64,000 nucleotides of DNA, taken from assembly GCF_000220705.2 (NCBI RefSeq), contig NZ_CP023202.1:4092001-4156000 (forward strand). The letters run 5' to 3'. Below, piece by piece: positions 52,611-61,400 of this stretch. The position numbers and the translations under genes are program-made. The notes below the pieces were generated by a model. The model had not been told where the DNA came from. It was given only the letters and a program-made list of their open reading frames with translations, and did no database searches. Numbering within the stretch: position 1 is the first letter of the stretch; every line of letters begins with the position of its first letter. Source of the DNA: Streptomyces xinghaiensis S187. Its GTDB lineage: Bacteria > Actinomycetota > Actinomycetes > Streptomycetales > Streptomycetaceae.

Positions 52611-53356
52611 GCGGGGTGGCCTCCGGAGGTGGTGCGCGGGTGGGTGCGGGCCGGTTCCCGGCCGTAACCGAACTCCGGGAAGCGCCATAGGCCGTCCGCG
52701 TCCGGAGGCGGGAACGCGCTCCAGGCCAGGCCGGGATGGCGCTGCGCGATCGCGTCGGTGGTGTGGAGGTGGGCCGCCGTGTCGAAGGCCAGCGAGGAGA
52801 AGAGGGCGAGCAGGACCCAGAGCTTCTGGTCCGCCGCGCCCGGCTCCAGCAGTTCCGCGGCGAGGGCGGTGCGGTCACGGAAGCCGAGACCGGCGAAGGC
52901 GGAGCCGAGGACCGGCAGCAGGACCCGGCCCCTGCGGAGCGCGTACGCCACGGCTCGGGTGTCCAGCAATTCGGCGAGGACCGGCAGCAGCGGCGCGAGT
53001 CCCAGCTCGGGCAGGCACAGCAGTTCGACGGTTCCGGCCTGCACGGCACCGGGGCCGGCGGCGGCGCCCGCGACGGCACGGTCGCCGGAGTGGCGCTTCT
53101 CGCCCGGGACCATGGTGTCGGCGAACGCCTCCAGGGCGGTCCGCCACGCACTGATGTCCGGGACGGCGGCGGGTCCGGTGGCGAGCGCGGCGGCCGGCCC
53201 GGCGGCCGAGGCCCGCGCGGGGACGGCGACCGCCCCGGTCTGCAGCGCGGCGACGGCACCGGCCAGCCCGAGTACGAGCTGCCGCCGGGTGGGGCGGCGG
53301 GGGTACGGCGTCCCGCTCGGTGCCCCGTTCGGCCGTGGCGCGATCCGCCCGTTCAC
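52607..53356 (-). CDS. Secreted DUF5987/gluconate-dehydrogenase-subunit-3-like protein
   Basis: The 249-residue protein has a twin-Arg-like signal region (RRPTRRQLVLGLAGAVAAL) with Ala-rich cleavage site, then a helical domain: WRTALEAFADTMVPGEKRHSGD through LFSSLAFDTAAHLHTTDAI. This matches small subunits paired with GMC oxidoreductases, which use a Tat signal to carry the catalytic subunit out. The GTG at 53356 overlaps the upstream stop (GTGA); GTG at 53368 is an alternative. It is coupled to the GMC gene downstream. Confidence 0.78.
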   Translation of the reverse strand: MNGRIAPRPNGAPSGTPYPRRPTRRQLVLGLAGAVAALQTGAVAVPARASAAGPAAALATGPAAVPDISAWRTALEAFADTMVPGEKRHSGDRAVAGAAAGPGAVQAGTVELLCLPELGLAPLLPVLAELLDTRAVAYALRRGRVLLPVLGSAFAGLGFRDRTALAAELLEPGAADQKLWVLLALFSSLAFDTAAHLHTTDAIAQRHPGLAWSAFPPPDADGLWRFPEFGYGREPARTHPRTTSGGHPA

Positions 53357-54093
53357 CGGGTCCGCCACGAACAGGACAGGCTCAGCGGCAGCTCGACCTT
53401 GACGCCGAGGGAGGCGCGCAGCAGGGCGTCGGCGAGCGCGGGATCGTACGGGCGGAGGGCGTCGGCCGCCTCCTCGCCCGTGGCCGGTGCCCCGGCGACC
53501 TTGATGTTGCGGGCCTTGAGCGCGGCCTCGCCGGACGACTGGTCGAACCAGTAGCTGCCGTCCCAGCCGACGAGGGCGGGGCCGCCCGGGTGGGTCTGGA
53601 CGCTCCAGTGGTCCAACTGCCAGTAGCGGCAGGCGGGGATGGCCAGGGCGAAGCGGGCGGGCTCGGCGAGCAGGAAGCGCAGGGCGCCGCCGTTGCTGAC
53701 GGTGATGTCGCGCTTGGCGTACTCCACGCAGACGGGGTCGGTGCCGATGAGGGCGAGCGGCGGGGTCTCGCCCTCGCCGTACCGGTGGAAGGTGCACGCG
53801 TCGGCGAAGGCGGGGTCGGTGTAGCCGCCGGGGCCGACGCCGAGCGGGACGGCGCCGCCCGTGGCTCCGGCGGAACCGGGGGACGCGGCGGTACCGGCCA
53901 TGCCGGTATCACCGGTGATACCGGTGATACCGGTGAGGCCTGCGACGCCGGTGATGTCGGTGACGTCTGCGATGTCGGCAGCGGCAGCGGCGGCGGGCGT
54001 GGCGGGGAGCGCGGAGAGGAACAGCGCGGCGCTCAGCCCGGCCACGGCGGCACGCAGGCGTACGGGGGAGACAGCGCGGGATGGCGTGGGCAC
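53353..54093 (-). CDS. Secreted protein with Gly-Ile-Thr repeat, first gene of GMC operon
   Basis: The 246-residue protein has a signal peptide (RLRAAVAGLSAALFLSALPA) and a repetitive linker (VTDITGVAGLTGITGITGDT). A beta-rich domain follows with YTDPAFADACTFHRYGE, DPVCVEYAKRDITVS and ACRYWQLDHWSVQ, holding four Cys. The N-terminal GTG at 54093 is the best start; further upstream sequence is not signal-like. Function unknown. It heads the four-gene operon coupled by 4-bp overlaps, suggesting secretion of an oxidase complex. A lysyl-oxidase-like reading was considered but not supported. Confidence 0.7.
   Translation of the reverse strand: MPTPSRAVSPVRLRAAVAGLSAALFLSALPATPAAAAAADIADVTDITGVAGLTGITGITGDTGMAGTAASPGSAGATGGAVPLGVGPGGYTDPAFADACTFHRYGEGETPPLALIGTDPVCVEYAKRDITVSNGGALRFLLAEPARFALAIPACRYWQLDHWSVQTHPGGPALVGWDGSYWFDQSSGEAALKARNIKVAGAPATGEEAADALRPYDPALADALLRASLGVKVELPLSLSCSWRTR
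53892..53937 (-). repeat. 9-bp tandem repeat encoding Gly-Ile-Thr
   Basis: Units of ACCGGTGAT repeat in frame, giving TGITGITGD in the linker of the secreted protein. Copy number probably varies by slippage. Confidence 0.65.
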
Positions 54094-54426
54094 GGCAGGG
54101 ACCTGCTTCCCGTCGGGGCATGCGGGGGCGAAGGCGGGGATGAGGGAGCGGAGGCGGGGGATTCCGGCCACCGGTGGCTGGTTACCGCCGGTTACGCGGG
54201 CCTGTATCGTGATGGCGCGGCGCTCGCCGCGCAACCCCCTCCGCTGCCGCCTCCACAAACTCCCCCCGACTTCTGACCTGCGGCTCCCGACTCCCGGCTC
54301 CCGGCCCCCGGCCCCCGGCCTCAGGTCATCGGCTGCGCCGCGCCGCGCCGTCCCCGAGCCCCGGCGGAAGCACATCCGCCGTCCGGAAGACCGGCGTCCG
54401 TTCCGAACACGTGGCCCCCTTCCGGG

Positions 54427-55767
54427 TCACGCCAGCCCGAACCTCTCGGCGTGCACCTGTCGCGCGGGGACCTTCAGGTCCCGCAGGCCGGACAGGACGG
54501 CCGTGGTCATGGCGGGCGGGCCGCAGACGTACACGTCGCGTTCGGTGATGTCCGGGACCAGCCGGTGCAGGCCGTCCGGGCCGAACGGCGGGGCGCCGCC
54601 CTCGCCGGTCCTGCCGGTGAGCAGATGCAGCCGTCCGCCCCGCAGCGCGACCAGCTCCCGCACCTCGTCCAGCAGCACGGCATCGGCCTCGCCGCGAACC
54701 CGGTACAGCACGACGATGTCGCCGGTCCCCTGTTCCTCCAGCAGTGCCCGCACGGGCGTGATGCCCACGCCGCCGGCGATCAGCAGGGCACCGGGCCGGG
54801 TCCGGTGGAGCGAGGTGAACGCCCCGTACGGTCCCTCGACGAAGACACGGCTGCCGACCGGGACGTTCCGCAGGCCGGCGCTGGTGCTGCCCGCCGCCTT
54901 CGCCGTGAGGCGCAGACCCTGTCCGTCGGGCGTCGCCGACAGGGAGAAGGGGTTGGCCGTCCACCAGGGGTTGTGCCCGGGGAACCGCCAGATGCAGAAC
55001 TGCCCCGCCCGGGCGGGAAGTTTGCCGAGGTGCCGGCCGGTGACGTACACGGACACCACGTGGTCCGACTCCGGCACCACGGCCGCGACGCGGAACCGGT
55101 GGTAGGCGTTGCGCCACAGCGGCAGGGCGACACGCCCGGCCAGCAGAGCGCCGAAGGCGAACAGCCACAGGATCCACCAGTAGGCCGTCGCGAACGGGGA
55201 GGAGGTGAACGTCTTGGTCTCCAGCAACTGGTGCACGAACGACAGGCCCAGGGCCACGTAGAGCAGCAGGTGCAGACCGTGCCAGACCTCGTACCGCAGC
55301 CGCCGCCGCAGGGGCCGGGTGGAGACCACGGCGATCACGAGGAGGACGGCCGCGGCGAGGATGCCCAGCAGGGAGGCCGGCACCCCGCTCAGGGCGATGA
55401 ACGTCTTCCCCATGGAGGCGTCGTCGAGTGTCGCGTAGCCGAGCACCACCAGCGTGGCGTGGGTGAGGACGGTCCACACCAGCAGGAAGCCGACCCAGCG
55501 GTGCCACACCGTGAGCCGGTCCATCCCGATGCGGCGGTCCAGCCACGGCAGCCGGGCCACCAGCAGCAGTTGGCAGAGCATCAGCAGGGCCGCGTGCACT
55601 CCGAAGAACTTGGCGACCGTGAGCACCCCGTTCTTGCCCGGACCGGCGCCGAAGAACAACGCCTCGACGATCACCACGTTGACGACGACGAAGGTCCACA
55701 TGGCCCAGCGCGCCGCGTCCACCGGAGACACGCCGCCTCTCCGCACCGCGTTGTCCACTACCGCCAT
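54427..55767 (-). CDS. Ferric-reductase-like membrane flavoprotein (FRE/ferredoxin reductase)
   Basis: The 446-residue protein has an N-terminal ferric reductase transmembrane domain of about six helices (WAMWTFVVVNVVIVEALFF ...), with heme-ligand His pairs in TVWHRWVGFLL and EVWHGLHLLLYVALG. A FAD-binding beta barrel (RVAAVVPESDHVVSVYVTGRHL, AGQFCIWRFPGHNPWW, NPFSLSATPDG) and an NAD(P) domain (LLIAGGVGITPVRALL; YVCGPPAMTTAVLSGL) complete it. It passes electrons across the membrane, likely to metal or oxygen. ATG at 55767 has GGGGGCGG upstream; ATG at 55779 is an alternative. Confidence 0.92.
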   Translation of the reverse strand: MAVVDNAVRRGGVSPVDAARWAMWTFVVVNVVIVEALFFGAGPGKNGVLTVAKFFGVHAALLMLCQLLLVARLPWLDRRIGMDRLTVWHRWVGFLLVWTVLTHATLVVLGYATLDDASMGKTFIALSGVPASLLGILAAAVLLVIAVVSTRPLRRRLRYEVWHGLHLLLYVALGLSFVHQLLETKTFTSSPFATAYWWILWLFAFGALLAGRVALPLWRNAYHRFRVAAVVPESDHVVSVYVTGRHLGKLPARAGQFCIWRFPGHNPWWTANPFSLSATPDGQGLRLTAKAAGSTSAGLRNVPVGSRVFVEGPYGAFTSLHRTRPGALLIAGGVGITPVRALLEEQGTGDIVVLYRVRGEADAVLLDEVRELVALRGGRLHLLTGRTGEGGAPPFGPDGLHRLVPDITERDVYVCGPPAMTTAVLSGLRDLKVPARQVHAERFGLA

Positions 55768-55863
55768 GTCCGCCCCCATCCCCTGCGGCCGCGGCAAGCG
55801 CGGCCCGTGTACACAAACCCCGTGAAGACCGAGAGCTTCGGCTGTTGCGCACACCTCGGTCAT

Positions 55864-55998
55864 ATACGGATACGGGGCACTGACCCGGCCCGTTCACGCC
55901 GGAACGGCCGAATCCTACGGGCGTTCGGTGCGTTCTGTGCCCGACCGCGCACCTGTCGGGGCCCCCGCCGCCCGGACCGGTCGGCCACCGGGTGCCGG
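55864..55998. other. Short intergenic region
   Basis: Contains the promoter of the ferric-reductase-like gene on the minus strand. TATACG (55863-55868 region) resembles a -10 sequence. No gene. Confidence 0.3.
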
Positions 55999-57471
55999 CT
56001 ACTCCACGTAGACGCCGGTGTGGTTGGCGAGGACCGCGCCGAAGCGGGAGCCCGCGGCCGGGATGCCGAGGTCCACCGGGTTGAAGGCGGCCGAGCCCGC
56101 GGCCGTGAGGCCGGAGGCGGTGCCGCGCAGGGACCAGACGGCGCCGGTGCCGTTCTCCTCCGGTGCGGACGCGGCCAGTTCGGCCCTGCCGTCCCGGGTA
56201 ACGTCCAGGAGGCGGACCGCGTCGCCGAAGTGGTCGCCCGTCTCGGCGATGCCGGGAATCCCCCGCATGTCCTGGTGGAAGGCCTGCGCGCCGGTGCCGG
56301 TGAGGCCCCCGGAGCCGCCCTTGAGCAGGACCACCGCTCCTGCCCCGCTCCGGTTGCCGATGGCCTCGTAGGGCACGGCCGCGGCGAGGTCCGCGTAGCC
56401 GTCGCCGTTGGCGTCCCCCGCGGAGAGGCGGGCGCCGAAGTTGTCGCCCTTCTCGCCCGTGCCCGGGACGCCCGGGGTGTCCTGGTGGATCGTCGTGACG
56501 CGGCCGGTGCCCGGCCCGGAGGGGGTTCCGTGGAAGACCCTCACGGTGCCCGCGTCGTCGGGCAGGTTCTCGACGATGTCACCGGGGACCACACGGGTCG
56601 CCAGGTCGCCGATGCCGTCCTTGTCGAAGTCGCCGGTCACGGCGGTGGCCGCGGAAGGCAGCGCGGCCGGGACCGTGGAGAGGCCCGAGGCGGTGCCGCG
56701 CCAGAACTTCCCGCCCTCGGCGTGGTTCTGGTACGCGTAGAAGGTGGCGAGGTCGTCGATGCCGTCGCCGGTCATGTCGCCCGCGGCGATCGCGGAAATG
56801 CTGTTGTCGGTGCTGAACAGGGTGAGGTTCTGCACGCCCGCCGGTTCCCCGGCCCGGCTGAACGGGCCGCGGAGCACGGAGCGCACGTCCCAGTCGGGCC
56901 CGTACTCCAGGAAGAGGTCGGCGTTGCCGTCGCCGTCGAAGTCGCCGCCGGTGAGGTTGGAGCCGACGTTCCAGTACCTGCTGTCCGCCGGAGCCTTGAG
57001 TACGGCGGAGCCGTCACCGCTGAGACCGCCGGTGCGGCCCCACAGCACCGTCACCATGCCGCGGCTGCCGGTGCCTGTGACGTCCTCGCCCGCGCTGTGG
57101 ACGGCGAGGTCGGTGAGGCCGTCCCCGTCGAGGTCGCGGGCGATCAGTTTCTCGCCGAAGCGGTCGCCCTCCTCGGGGGTGCCGGAGATGCCCGCGCTGC
57201 TCTGCGTGAGATACACGCGGGAGGAGGTGTCGGGGCCGGACGCCGAGCCGTAGGTGATGACGACGTAGCCGGCCTGCCCGTGCCCGGAGACCGTGGCGTC
57301 GGGGGCTCCGATCGCCAGGTCCTGGTAGCCGTCGCCGTTGAAGTCCTCGCCGGCGGACGCGGCTGCCGCCGGCGACTGCCGGGCCCCGTCGGCCGCCTGG
57401 GCGGGACCCCCGGTGAGGGCGGCGCCGAGACCGAGGGCGGCCAGGACGCACAGCGCGCGCGGGCGACTCAT
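55999..57471 (-). CDS. Secreted FG-GAP/integrin-like repeat protein
   Basis: The 490-residue protein has a signal peptide (MSRPRALCVLAALGLGAALT, cleaved near AQA) and about seven FG-GAP repeats, each with a calcium-binding loop such as DFNGDGYQDLAIG, DLDGDGLTDLAV, DFDGDGNADLFL, DMTGDGIDDLAT, DFDKDGIGDLAT, DANGDGYADLAA. It would fold as a seven-bladed Ca2+-binding beta-propeller outside the cell. Roles include adhesion or hydrolase scaffolding. The last blade closes with GAVLANHTGVYVE. Confidence 0.92.
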   Translation of the reverse strand: MSRPRALCVLAALGLGAALTGGPAQAADGARQSPAAAASAGEDFNGDGYQDLAIGAPDATVSGHGQAGYVVITYGSASGPDTSSRVYLTQSSAGISGTPEEGDRFGEKLIARDLDGDGLTDLAVHSAGEDVTGTGSRGMVTVLWGRTGGLSGDGSAVLKAPADSRYWNVGSNLTGGDFDGDGNADLFLEYGPDWDVRSVLRGPFSRAGEPAGVQNLTLFSTDNSISAIAAGDMTGDGIDDLATFYAYQNHAEGGKFWRGTASGLSTVPAALPSAATAVTGDFDKDGIGDLATRVVPGDIVENLPDDAGTVRVFHGTPSGPGTGRVTTIHQDTPGVPGTGEKGDNFGARLSAGDANGDGYADLAAAVPYEAIGNRSGAGAVVLLKGGSGGLTGTGAQAFHQDMRGIPGIAETGDHFGDAVRLLDVTRDGRAELAASAPEENGTGAVWSLRGTASGLTAAGSAAFNPVDLGIPAAGSRFGAVLANHTGVYVE

Positions 57472-57652
57472 GATTCCTCATTCCTCCGGCAGCGCCATGA
57501 CGGACGGGACACGGTCCATGGGGCCACAGGTCCATACGGTGAGACCTGTGGCGCGGCCGGAAGGTTGTGCGCCGGGGGTGGGCGACGACGCCGGGCGTGG
57601 GCGAACAGCCCTCCCTGGTAAGGGCGTTGGGGAGGACGGGACCGGCGGCCCG
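57472..57652. other. Short intergenic region
   Basis: 181 bp between the FG-GAP gene start and the end of the next minus-strand gene; it holds the FG-GAP gene promoter. TACGGTGAGACC appears near 57535; no boxes certain. Confidence 0.3.
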
Positions 57653-58624
57653 TCAGGCCGGCGGCGCCCCGGCCGGTTCCACCGCGGTCACGAGGACGGT
57701 GACCGTCACCGGGCCGGGGGCGTCGCCCTCCGCCGCCCCGGCCACCGCCGTGCGGACGGCGCGGGCGACGTCGAGGGCGCGATGGTCCTCGGCGGTGGCG
57801 AGCTGGACCCGGATGTGCTGGCTCGGCGGATCGTCGGCGTCCTTGATCCGTACGGCTTGGGCGAGCCACCGGCTGGTCCGTCCCGTGGGCGGCTCCGGAA
57901 CGGGGGCGAGGCGGGTGACGCCGGGCACGGCCGTCACGGCGTCGGCCAGCTCCGCGGCCGGCTCCCGCACGGGCACCGGGCCGGGTGAGGGGTGCGGCAT
58001 CGGGCCCGGCGACGGGTGCGGGCCCGGCGACGGGTGCGGGGGGCCGGAGACCGGGGCCGGTCCGGCGCCGTCGGTTCCGGGCGGGTGCATGCCCGGGCCG
58101 TCGGCTTCGGCCGGGTCCGGACGCCAGTCCGCGAACCTGGCCGCGGACGGATCCGAGGCCCGGGCCGGGGGCCGGTCCGGGGCCTGGTCCGGGGCCCGGT
58201 CGGCGGCCCGGTCGTCCGCACGGGCGGGCTCCCCCAGCAGGTCCGTCACCCGCAGGTCGATCTCGGCCGTCGGCAGCCCGAGGCGTCCGGTGGCCGCGGC
58301 GAGCAGCGCCCGGCGGAGCTCGCCCGCTGTGCGGGGCAGGGGCTGCCGGGCCGAGGCCGAGAAGTCCGCCTCGATCCGCAGCGGTTCCGGCCGCAGCGCG
58401 GCCCGGGGAGCCCCGGCGGCCGGCTCCGGCGCCGCTTCCGGTACGGCCAGGCGGATTCTCACGGCGCCGAGCCGGACGCCGTCCACCCGGGCGGCCGCCC
58501 GGTTCAGCACCGCGCAGGCGGCGCGCTCGGTGATCCACGCTCCGTCCCCGGGCCCGCCGAGGGGCAGGAGAAGGCCCGGGCCGAGCGGGTTCCGTCCGGC
58601 CCGCGTCCATCCGTCGGCCGTCAT
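57653..58624 (-). CDS. Asp23-cluster-associated protein (nucleopolyhedrovirus-P10-like name)
   Basis: The 323-residue protein has an N-terminal domain (GPGLLLPLGGPGDGAWITER then VDGVRLGAVRIRLAVP), a disordered centre with many PGPHPSPGP and RADDRAADRAPD repeats (about 145-240), and a C-terminal ferredoxin-like alpha/beta domain (VTAVPGVTRLAPVPEPPTGR through VTVTVLVTAVEP). Homologues in Streptomyces are often labelled 'nucleopolyhedrovirus P10 family', a misleading name. It is divergent from the Asp23/AmaP operon and presumably works with it. Confidence 0.8.
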   Translation of the reverse strand: MTADGWTRAGRNPLGPGLLLPLGGPGDGAWITERAACAVLNRAAARVDGVRLGAVRIRLAVPEAAPEPAAGAPRAALRPEPLRIEADFSASARQPLPRTAGELRRALLAAATGRLGLPTAEIDLRVTDLLGEPARADDRAADRAPDQAPDRPPARASDPSAARFADWRPDPAEADGPGMHPPGTDGAGPAPVSGPPHPSPGPHPSPGPMPHPSPGPVPVREPAAELADAVTAVPGVTRLAPVPEPPTGRTSRWLAQAVRIKDADDPPSQHIRVQLATAEDHRALDVARAVRTAVAGAAEGDAPGPVTVTVLVTAVEPAGAPPA

Positions 58625-58805
58625 CGGCCACCACCTCTTCCGTACCGTGCCGTGTCCAGACCGCCGGAACCGGGTCCGTGCGGCCGCCCGCGCCGCCGGT
58701 CCGGCGGGCCGGGTCCACCGTATGCCCGCACAAGGAGCATCTCGCGCAGAACGGCCTTAACGTGGAAAACCGGGAGGAATCCGTTCCAGGAAGGGATCAC
58801 CGGCC
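58625..58805. promoter_or_regulatory. Divergent promoter region of Asp23/AmaP cluster
   Basis: 181 bp that must drive the P10-like gene (minus) and the Asp23 operon (plus). Between 58741 and 58800 the local A/T content rises. An AAGGGATC ribosome-binding site precedes ATG 58806. No sigma-factor-specific boxes were assigned. Confidence 0.4.
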
Positions 58806-59279
58806 ATGACGGAAACGGCACAGAAGAGCAGGCCCGACACCTCCGGCAGGGAGTCCGCGGGCGGCGGGTCGTACACCGCCGACGGCGGGGCGCGCGGCAA
58901 GACGAGCGTCGCGGACAGTGTGGTCGAGAAGATCGCCGGGATGGCGGCCCGTGATGTGGACGGCGTGCATGCCATGGGCGGCGGCATCAGCCGGGCCTAC
59001 CACGCGGCGCGGGAACGCGTGCCCGGGACGACCAAGTCCGTCTCCCACGGAGTCCGGGTCGAGGTGGGCGAGAAGCAGACCGCGATCGATCTGGAGATCG
59101 TCATCGACTACGGGGTCTCGATCTCGGACGTCGCGTCGTCCGTGCGGGAGAGCGTGATCTCCGCCGTGGAGTGGATGACGGGTCTGGAAGTCGTCGAGGT
59201 GAACATCTTCGTCAGCGACGTGAGTCTCCCGGGCGAAGAGGAAGAGCAGACAGAGCAGGAGCAGCCACGGCTCCGTTAG
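58806..59279 (+). CDS. Asp23/Gls24 family envelope stress protein
   Basis: The 157-residue protein has the Asp23/Gls24 domain: TSVADSVVEKIAGMAARDVDGV, RVEVGEKQTAIDLEIVIDYGV, SSVRESVISAVEWMTGLEV, VVEVNIFVSDVSLPGEEEE. Asp23 proteins associate with AmaP at the membrane and are induced by alkaline or cell-wall stress in firmicutes. Here it heads a plus-strand operon with a small membrane protein, a second Asp23 domain protein, DUF6286 and AmaP. The acidic tail (GEEEEQTEQEQ) is typical. Confidence 0.95.
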   Translation: MTETAQKSRPDTSGRESAGGGSYTADGGARGKTSVADSVVEKIAGMAARDVDGVHAMGGGISRAYHAARERVPGTTKSVSHGVRVEVGEKQTAIDLEIVIDYGVSISDVASSVRESVISAVEWMTGLEVVEVNIFVSDVSLPGEEEEQTEQEQPRLR

Positions 59280-59345
59280 CCGGATCCTGCGGAGCGCCCG
59301 GATCCCGCGGAGCGCGGAGAAGGCGATGAACGCGAAAGAGGCACG

Positions 59346-59537
59346 ATGAGCATGGCCATGGTGGGCCTGGTCGCCGGAATGGCGCTCGGCTTCGCAGGGT
59401 ACTTCGGCGGCTTCGGGGCTTTTCTCCTCGTGGCGGCGCTGGGCGCGGTCGGATACGTCGCCGGGCGGTTCGCGGACGGTGATCTGGAGCCCGGCGACTT
59501 CTTCCAGTCCCGTGAGCGCCCCGCCCGGCGACGGTGA
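59346..59537 (+). CDS. Small two-helix membrane protein of Asp23 cluster
   Basis: The 63-residue protein consists of two hydrophobic helices (VGLVAGMALGFAGYFGGF and GAFLLVAALGAVGYVAG) and a short charged tail (RERPARRR). It resembles DUF2273-like small proteins in AmaP/Asp23 loci. It may anchor the complex. ATG at 59346; ATG at 59352 is an alternative two codons later. It lies 66 bp after the first Asp23 gene and 3 bp before the next. Confidence 0.8.
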   Translation: MSMAMVGLVAGMALGFAGYFGGFGAFLLVAALGAVGYVAGRFADGDLEPGDFFQSRERPARRR

Positions 59538-59540
59538 ACG

Positions 59541-59948
59541 GTGGCACAGCCGCAGACCGCAGCCCCGGCGGTACCCGCACACGAGCGAGGGGCGACGCGT
59601 GTCGCCGACCGGGTCGTCGCGAAGATCGCTTCGCGGGCGGCCCGTGAGGCGATGAGCGGATTCGACGAGTCCGCTGCTCTCGTGACTCCCGGCCGCACGG
59701 CGCCCAGCGCGCGGGCGTCGGTGCGGCCCGCGTTCGGGCGGGGGCCGTCGCTCGGCGACGCACGCCTGCACATCGGGGTGGAACTGGGCTACCCGTCCGA
59801 CATCGGCGCGCAGTGCGGGGCGGTCCGCCGCGTCGTCACCGAACGGGTCGGCGGGCTGGCGGGCATGAAGGTCCATGACGTCGTGGTGACGGTCGAGCGG
59901 TTGCACTCCGCGCACACGCGGGGCGAGGGCCGGGGGAGGGTGCGATGA
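59541..59948 (+). CDS. Second Asp23/Gls24-like domain protein
   Basis: The 135-residue protein has the first Asp23 helix (ATRVADRVVAKIASRAAREAM), a Pro/Ala-rich insert, and the strand pair LHIGVELGYPSDIGAQCGAV and MKVHDVVVTVERL. It is a divergent, probably functional partner of the first Asp23 protein. GTG start at 59541. Its stop overlaps the next ATG (ATGA). Confidence 0.85.
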   Translation: MAQPQTAAPAVPAHERGATRVADRVVAKIASRAAREAMSGFDESAALVTPGRTAPSARASVRPAFGRGPSLGDARLHIGVELGYPSDIGAQCGAVRRVVTERVGGLAGMKVHDVVVTVERLHSAHTRGEGRGRVR

Positions 59949-60769
59949 GCGAGCGGGAGCCGGAGCGAGGGCCGGAGCCCGGTCTGGAGCCCGGTCCGGA
60001 GCCGGCCCTCGGGCCGCGGCCGGCCGGTGACGCCGGGGCGTCCCCGTCCACGGCGGCGGGCGGGACCGCACCGGGCGGATCGTCGGTCGCCGCCGGACGG
60101 GGCGAACGGCGCCCCGCGGGACGAGCCGACGGCGGGACGGGCGCCGGGACGGGCGCCGGGACCGGCGCCGGGGCCGGCGGCGCAGGGACCGGCGGACAAG
60201 CCGGGGGGCACGCCGAGGGGCGGGCCACCCACCGGCTCTGGTCCACCCGGCGCGTGCCCGCCGCCATCGTCGCCCTGGTGGCCGTCGCGGGCACCGGTCT
60301 GCTCCTGTACGACGTGGCCGCCGTACGGGCCGGCGGGCCGGCGATGCGCTGGCGGCGCGTGCTCGCCGACGAACTGGCGACCCGGCCGCTCGACGACCGC
60401 TGGGTGCTCGCCGGCGCCGCGCTGGCGGCGGCCGTCGGGCTGTGGCTGCTGATCCTCGCGGTGACCCCCGGCCTCCGCGACCTGCTGCCGATGCGGACCC
60501 CGGCCGGGTCCGGCGACGTACGGGCCGTACTCGGCCGCTCCGCGGCCGCGCTCATCCTGCGCGACCGCGCCATGGAGGTGCCGGGCGTCCAGTCGGCCCA
60601 CATCCGCGTGCGCCGCCGCCGGGTCAGGGCCAGGGTGACGTCCCACTTCCGCGAACCCGACGACATCCGCGCCGACCTGGACGCGGCCCTGACGGACGGG
60701 GTGCGGGAGCTCGGTCTCGCCCGGCGGCCCTCGCTGTCCGTCCGCGTCCACCGCCCCCGGAAAGGGTGA
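59945..60769 (+). CDS. DUF6286-type membrane protein of Asp23 cluster
   Basis: The 274-residue protein has an acidic/Gly-rich cytoplasmic start with GAGTGAGTGAGAGGAGTGG repeats, two transmembrane helices (VPAAIVALVAVAGTGLLLYDV and VLAGAALAAAVGLWLLILAV), and a C-terminal Asp23-like strand-helix region (VPGVQSAHIRVRRRRVRARV). It appears to be part of the membrane complex with AmaP. ATG overlaps the previous stop by 4 bp. Confidence 0.82.
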   Translation: MSEREPERGPEPGLEPGPEPALGPRPAGDAGASPSTAAGGTAPGGSSVAAGRGERRPAGRADGGTGAGTGAGTGAGAGGAGTGGQAGGHAEGRATHRLWSTRRVPAAIVALVAVAGTGLLLYDVAAVRAGGPAMRWRRVLADELATRPLDDRWVLAGAALAAAVGLWLLILAVTPGLRDLLPMRTPAGSGDVRAVLGRSAAALILRDRAMEVPGVQSAHIRVRRRRVRARVTSHFREPDDIRADLDAALTDGVRELGLARRPSLSVRVHRPRKG

Positions 60770-60777
60770 CACCGCAC

Positions 60778-61374
60778 ATGCTCAGGACCGTCAACCGGCT
60801 GCTGCTCGGGCTGGGAGGGCTGGCCCTGTTCGCCCTGGGCGGCGCCGCGCTGGCCGGTGGCCTCGACCTCGAGCGGCACTGGGACTTCCGCCTGCCCGGC
60901 TGGTGGCCCTTCGGCGGACCGGACGACGTGATCCTCACCGACGGGGCACGGACCCGGTTCCGGGACGACGGGTGGTGGTGGCCGGTCGTCCTCGCGGCGC
61001 TCGGCGTGCTCCTCGCGCTCCTGCTGTGGTGGCTGCTGAGCCAGCTGCGCCGGAACCGCCTCGCGGCGGCCCCCGTCGACAGCGGCGACGGCGTGGGAGG
61101 GCAGCTGCGAGGACGGGCACTGGAGGACGCCGTGGCCGCCGAGGCGGAGGCCATGGACGGCGTCGCCCGCGCACGCGTCAGGCTGATGGGCCGCCCCGCG
61201 GCGCCCAGAACGCGGGCCGGACTGCGGCTCGAACCACACGCCCGGCCGGCGACCGCCCTGGAGCGGCTGAGCCGGGAAGCGCTCCGGCACGCCCGGGAGT
61301 CGGCGGGCGTGGGCAGCCTTCCGGCCGAGGTCCGGCTCAACGCGGTCCGCCACCGGGCCCGCCGGGTGACCTGA
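60778..61374 (+). CDS. amaP: AmaP-like alkaline shock membrane anchor protein
   Basis: The 198-residue protein has two transmembrane helices (LLLGLGGLALFALGGAALAG and WPVVLAALGVLLALLLWWLL) with a periplasmic loop between, then a cytoplasmic domain with LEDAVAAEAEAMDGVARARVRL, matching AmaP anchors of Asp23. ATG at 60778 follows GGAAAGG (60759-60765); GTG at 60766, which overlaps the previous stop, is an alternative. It closes the operon. Confidence 0.87.
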   Translation: MLRTVNRLLLGLGGLALFALGGAALAGGLDLERHWDFRLPGWWPFGGPDDVILTDGARTRFRDDGWWWPVVLAALGVLLALLLWWLLSQLRRNRLAAAPVDSGDGVGGQLRGRALEDAVAAEAEAMDGVARARVRLMGRPAAPRTRAGLRLEPHARPATALERLSREALRHARESAGVGSLPAEVRLNAVRHRARRVT

Positions 61375-61400
61375 CGTTCCGCCGCCCGTGACCGGGGCCC

